Source of the DNA: Ruminococcus sp. UNK.MGS-30
Lineage (GTDB): Bacteria > Bacillota > Clostridia > Oscillospirales > Ruminococcaceae
Assembly: GCA_000980705.1 (NCBI GenBank)
Contig: LBCK01000001.1
Coordinates: 1-64,000, forward strand
Direction: 5' to 3'
Length of the DNA: 64,000 nt
Below, one piece after another: positions 61,701-64,000 of this stretch; within the stretch, counting starts at the first letter, position 1; every line of letters starts with the position of its first letter. Made by a program: the position numbers and the translations under genes. Below the pieces are notes generated by a model, which did no database searches, was not told where the DNA came from, and saw only the letters and a list, made by a program, of their open reading frames with translations.

Positions 61701-64000
61701 CAGGAACAATGCTGTCAGTGCCGCATTGGCACAGCGCAGTGTTTTCAGCTGGGACAGTGAAATCACGGACAGACGTTTCAGCGCTGGGTTATCGCCGCAG
61801 GACAATGTTTCCAAAGCGGTGAAGTACTCCACGCCGGTCATATCTGCGATGCCCTTTCCAGAGGCGTCCATTGCTGTGACCGCCGCAATCTCCTCAGCGG
61901 AAAGCAGTTCATCCTGGTTCTGGTCGTACTGACGGACAAACGCCCGGAACACTTCGTCCGGGAAATGCGCCGCATCAATGGGGATACCTGTCTCCGTCTC
62001 CTCAGACGTTTTCAGCAGCAGGGTGAATGTTACCTTCTGGTCCTTGTTCGATGTGGGATAATAGGTGTATGTGATGTTCTGGGACGGGTCAGCGGCGTAG
62101 ACTGCATCGCCGTCTGTAACAACATTTGTCCAGCTGTCTGCATCCACACGGGAGATCTGGAAATCGCCGGGCAGATCAGAAAGGTAAAACCGATTCAGCG
62201 AATCCAGCTGGACGGTATAGCGATTCCAGGTGGCAGACAGCTTTTTCAGCGTCACCTGGTCGGAAACTTGAAGTGAAGTCAGCTGGTTGCCAATGCAGAG
62301 CAGAGTTTCCAGTTTTTCCAATCCGGAGACCGGCAGCACCGTCAGCTGGTTGCTGGAACAGTTCAGAGACACCAGTTCTGCACACTTGGAAACATCCAGC
62401 TGCGTCAGCTTATTGCTGGCACAATTCAGCGTATTGATTGCAGAAAAGCCCGTGAGATCCAGCGCTGTCAGCTGGTTCATAGAACAGTTCAGAGATACCA
62501 GCTTGGTACAGCCGGTGATATTCAGCACGGTCAGCTGATTCATGGTACAGTTCAGCGTTTCCAGTTCCGGCGAACCGGTAAGATCCAGTTCCTTGATCCG
62601 GCACTGTGCGCAGTTCAGTATCCGCAGCGCCGGGAAGTCAGAGACCTGGAATTCCTGGAGCGTGCTGTTGTAGGAAGAGTACAGTTCTTCCAGCCCCTTC
62701 GCCGCCGGCAGTGTCAGCTTGGACAGATTATTTTGAGAACAGTCCAGACTTTTCAGCTGTGTCAGACAGGTGAGATCCAGTTCCCGCAGGCTGTTCTGGG
62801 AGCAGTCCAGGCTTTCCAGTTTGGTGAAATAGCGGATGCCGTCCAGTTTCCAGATGGAACGCTGTGAAATGTCCATCTGAGTCACATCGTCCAGTTCCGC
62901 ACGGGAAAAATAGCCGTCCCCGTCTGCATCCAGCGTCTGTACGTAACTGCGGAAGTCGCTGTCCGGAAAATGGGCTGCGTCAATGGGCAGCAACGTCTCT
63001 TCGGTCAGCAATGTAAATGTCACGGCAATGGCCTTTGCCGGATCGGTGTAGTACTGATACGTCACGTCTTTGCCCGGTTCTGTCACTGTGAGCGTTGTCC
63101 CGGAAAGTGTGCCGTTGGTCAGACTGTCCGGCACGATCTGTTCCGGGACAAATCCGCCGGGCAGGGTCGACAGGTCAAACTGTCCCAACACATCTGCATC
63201 AATGGAGACACGGTTTCCGTCTGCCAGCAGCTGGTCTGCGGTCAGTTTCGTTTCCCCGGTGTCCAGAGACGAAAGCTGGTTGTTCCGGCAGTCCAGGCTT
63301 TCCAGGCTGTTCTGTCCGCTCAGTGACAGCGCCGTCAGTTTGTTCTCCCGACAGCTGAGTTTTGCCAGCACGGATGCTTTCGGCAGCACCAGTTCCGTCA
63401 GACCGCAGCCGTTACAGCTGAGTTCCCGCAGAGCAGACAGCCCGGAGACATCCAACGTTTCCAGCGGCAGCCCGTCACAGTTCAGCGTCTCCAGCCAGTC
63501 CAGCTTTTCCAGTCCGTTCAAGTCTGCAACGCCGCTGTCCGCCGGGATCGTCAGCACTGTAATTTGTTCCAGTTCTTCCAGAGAGAACCAGCCGTTTCCG
63601 TCGGTATCCATGCCGCTCAGCAGACTGCGCAGCGCCGCATCCGGGAAGTTCTCTTCGCTCAGTTCCAGATAGCGGTCTGTCTCCGGCTGCAAGGTCAAAG
63701 TGAAAGTCGCTACCGGGACAGCCTGCGCAGCATCCAGCTGGTAGCCATACTGCACCTGGGATTTTCCGGCTGCAATATGCAGGGTGTCCGGGTCGGTATC
63801 CTTGACTTCGGCGTTTTCCCAGCCGGTAACACGGCTGGTGTCCAGCTCCGGCAGCTGGGTCAGATCATAGGTATACGCCCCGGCACGCTCCGGCTGCGGC
63901 ACAATGGTGCGGCTGTTTCCGGAAGCGTCCAGCGAGGTCAGAGAAAGCCCGGTGATGTCCAGGGCTGTAAGCTGGTTCTCTGCGCAGTTCAGCACCGTCA
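58773..64000 (-). CDS. Giant secreted protein of repeated EF-hand/LRR modules with Thr-rich linker and dockerin (N-terminus outside window)
   Basis: About 1742 C-terminal residues are visible; the frame is still open at the window edge. Modules repeat: an EF-hand-like loop unit (F-P-D-x2-R-x9-D-x-D-G-x2-S-x2-E) followed by 8-12 internalin-type LRRs (L-x2-L-x-C-x2-N-x-L-x2-L). Visible EF loops are DTDGNGWFSLEEL, DADGDGYFSRAEL, DQNQDELLSAEEI and DRNQDGMLQKSEQ. Two Ig-like or MBG-like domains follow (about 59680-60150), then a Thr linker of about 210 residues and a dockerin (GDANMDGRVDSQDMFELMLY; DINNDSVLDTQDLFYLMLY) that differs from the three others in the window. It is probably a cell-surface or cellulosome adhesion protein. 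Confidence 0.9.
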   Translation of the reverse strand, partial: TVLNCAENQLTALDITGLSLTSLDASGNSRTIVPQPERAGAYTYDLTQLPELDTSRVTGWENAEVKDTDPDTLHIAAGKSQVQYGYQLDAAQAVPVATFTLTLQPETDRYLELSEENFPDAALRSLLSGMDTDGNGWFSLEELEQITVLTIPADSGVADLNGLEKLDWLETLNCDGLPLETLDVSGLSALRELSCNGCGLTELVLPKASVLAKLSCRENKLTALSLSGQNSLESLDCRNNQLSSLDTGETKLTADQLLADGNRVSIDADVLGQFDLSTLPGGFVPEQIVPDSLTNGTLSGTTLTVTEPGKDVTYQYYTDPAKAIAVTFTLLTEETLLPIDAAHFPDSDFRSYVQTLDADGDGYFSRAELDDVTQMDISQRSIWKLDGIRYFTKLESLDCSQNSLRELDLTCLTQLKSLDCSQNNLSKLTLPAAKGLEELYSSYNSTLQEFQVSDFPALRILNCAQCRIKELDLTGSPELETLNCTMNQLTVLNITGCTKLVSLNCSMNQLTALDLTGFSAINTLNCASNKLTQLDVSKCAELVSLNCSSNQLTVLPVSGLEKLETLLCIGNQLTSLQVSDQVTLKKLSATWNRYTVQLDSLNRFYLSDLPGDFQISRVDADSWTNVVTDGDAVYAADPSQNITYTYYPTSNKDQKVTFTLLLKTSEETETGIPIDAAHFPDEVFRAFVRQYDQNQDELLSAEEIAAVTAMDASGKGIADMTGVEYFTALETLSCGDNPALKRLSVISLSQLKTLRCANAALTALFLPRSSSLETLDCSKNQLTALNLNGCETLNSLNCAENQLPELSLSGLSALQELDCHGNQLTSLDLSGRQLTRLDCSRNQLTSLDVSKQLSLEELSCGENQLIALDVTGLSQLQTLSADGNRRNVPVNAVCQLDLTTLADGFAPEFAAEDSWQNAVCDGTLLTVTDISAEVQYDYCIDANDLERTVRFTLVPQAMEEDSIAIDAEHFPDDAFRVYVMEKLDRNQDGMLQKSEQEIVTELDISGCGIADLTGIENFSNLKKLNCAENRITDLSPLPDTLTSLDCSKNAMTELDVSRFTSLTELRCRGLHLEQLDVTALSALKLLDCGDNALSGLALRNETLEELYCDSNQLTKLDTRRCTVLQKLYCQKNELTSISLGSTNLTVLSCADNQLESLELADQTSMEELDCSGNQISALILSTLKKLNVLNAGHNPLLSLYLSEEAPMTSCDLTGCRALKTPQYSGRQLYLEPTLWSRFLMERASDWSNAQVDGAKVVADDPLNDITYVYDTGNPNVKAVLSVGLQAIPLNAAEVTLADTERIYYTGEELTPKVLVKVGDHLLREGTDYLLSYENNVNAGRGTIRIAPVPDTNWSGSNSLEFVIEKGVPKVSVVWDDSVSYTEGDAVPPIRLDSANTPGVLTWAADTSDTLKSGENRLQWRFVPADSENYETVLGTVTITAKEKPVTTTTTTVTTTTTTTTTTTTAETTTTTTAPATTSTTTTETTTTTSTSAETTTSTTTTTTTEPFTTTSRGTYTKQTRPTTTETTTTTSATTQSYTKVTKPTTTTETTTVTETTTTTTTTTVTTTTETTTSETTTSTTVTTTTTDTTETTTNTSSTTETTGSTTLTVSWTETSTTTSASATTSSSTTTTTVQTTTVTTTSATTTTKQTQQLPRVRGDANMDGRVDSQDMFELMLYIARRAVGEKDVVFNDNPNVNRWLILLMDINNDSVLDTQDLFYLMLYIAMHGVGMDVSWSDVLKN
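59045..59670 (-). repeat. Threonine-rich low-complexity linker
   Basis: About 210 codons are mostly Thr with scattered Val, Ser, Glu and the recurring K-x-T-R/K-P-T-T-T-E/T units. Such linkers separate folded domains in cellulosomal proteins and are likely glycosylated. The DNA is built of short ACN repeats, likely to slip in replication and to be hard to assemble. Confidence 0.9.

Noticed and set aside
1..64000. CRISPR arrays, rRNA or tRNA genes
   Set aside because: No regularly spaced short repeats with unique spacers, and no cloverleaf or rRNA-like segments were recognised by eye; a tRNAscan or Infernal run would be needed to exclude a tRNA fully.

Overview
This window looks like chromosome from a cellulosome-forming Ruminococcus (Clostridia, Oscillospirales), close to the R. 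champanellensis / R. flavefaciens group. The evidence is a secreted family-48 cellulase ending in a dockerin, three further dockerin-bearing secreted proteins, a clostridial-type xylose isomerase, and housekeeping gene order typical of Firmicutes. The species is an inference; I could not run a database comparison.

Layout. (1) 1-3944 is foreign DNA: the edge of an integrative conjugative element (a VirD4-like coupling ATPase cut by the window edge, PcfB, a DUF5348 protein, a RepA_N/DUF6017 initiator), followed by a large serine recombinase that has lost its catalytic N-terminus. (2) 4234-4911 is an intact sporulation sigma factor (sigK-like), followed by a terminator and a 172-bp palindromic MITE-like element. 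(3) 5145-16057 is an accessory block: a BspA-type LRR dockerin protein, a PutP transporter, an unknown membrane protein behind a structured leader, xylose isomerase, two adjacent tRNA trans-editing deacylases, an EamA transporter with a His-rich tail, a MATE-type flippase overlapping it tail to tail, and a dockerin protein of unknown function. (4) 16196-32601 is a long minus-strand block reading spoIIIAA-AH, nusB, a TsaD-like gene, xseA, xseB, ispA, dxs, tlyA, nadK, argR, recN, recQ. The spoIIIA operon has a near-consensus SigE promoter. (5) 32743-34432 holds small accessory genes. (6) 34462-47778 is a minus-strand housekeeping block (yicC, gmk, rpoZ, priA, def, fmt, a zinc peptidase, rsmB, rlmN, stp, prkC, rsgA, thiN). 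(7) 47967-50963 is the GH48 cellulase with its own SigA-type promoter. (8) 51519-56275 is a Gld-like ABC export operon. (9) 56504-58689 holds DacF and a VanY-like protein that lacks key active-site residues. (10) 58773-64000 is the 3' part of a giant EF-hand/LRR/Thr-rich/dockerin protein whose N-terminus lies beyond the window.

Working picture: the cell secretes cellulosomal components (GH48 plus LRR scaffold or adhesion proteins), can isomerise xylose, and keeps a complete SpoIIIA channel operon and a SigK-like factor, so endospore formation or a remnant of it is likely. The least explained items are a family of palindromic repeats with at least four members in the window, a glycine-riboswitch-like leader at 8681-8827, a probable VanY pseudoenzyme, and repeated EF-hand+LRR modules joined to a dockerin unlike the other three. 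No rRNA, tRNA or CRISPR array was recognised.
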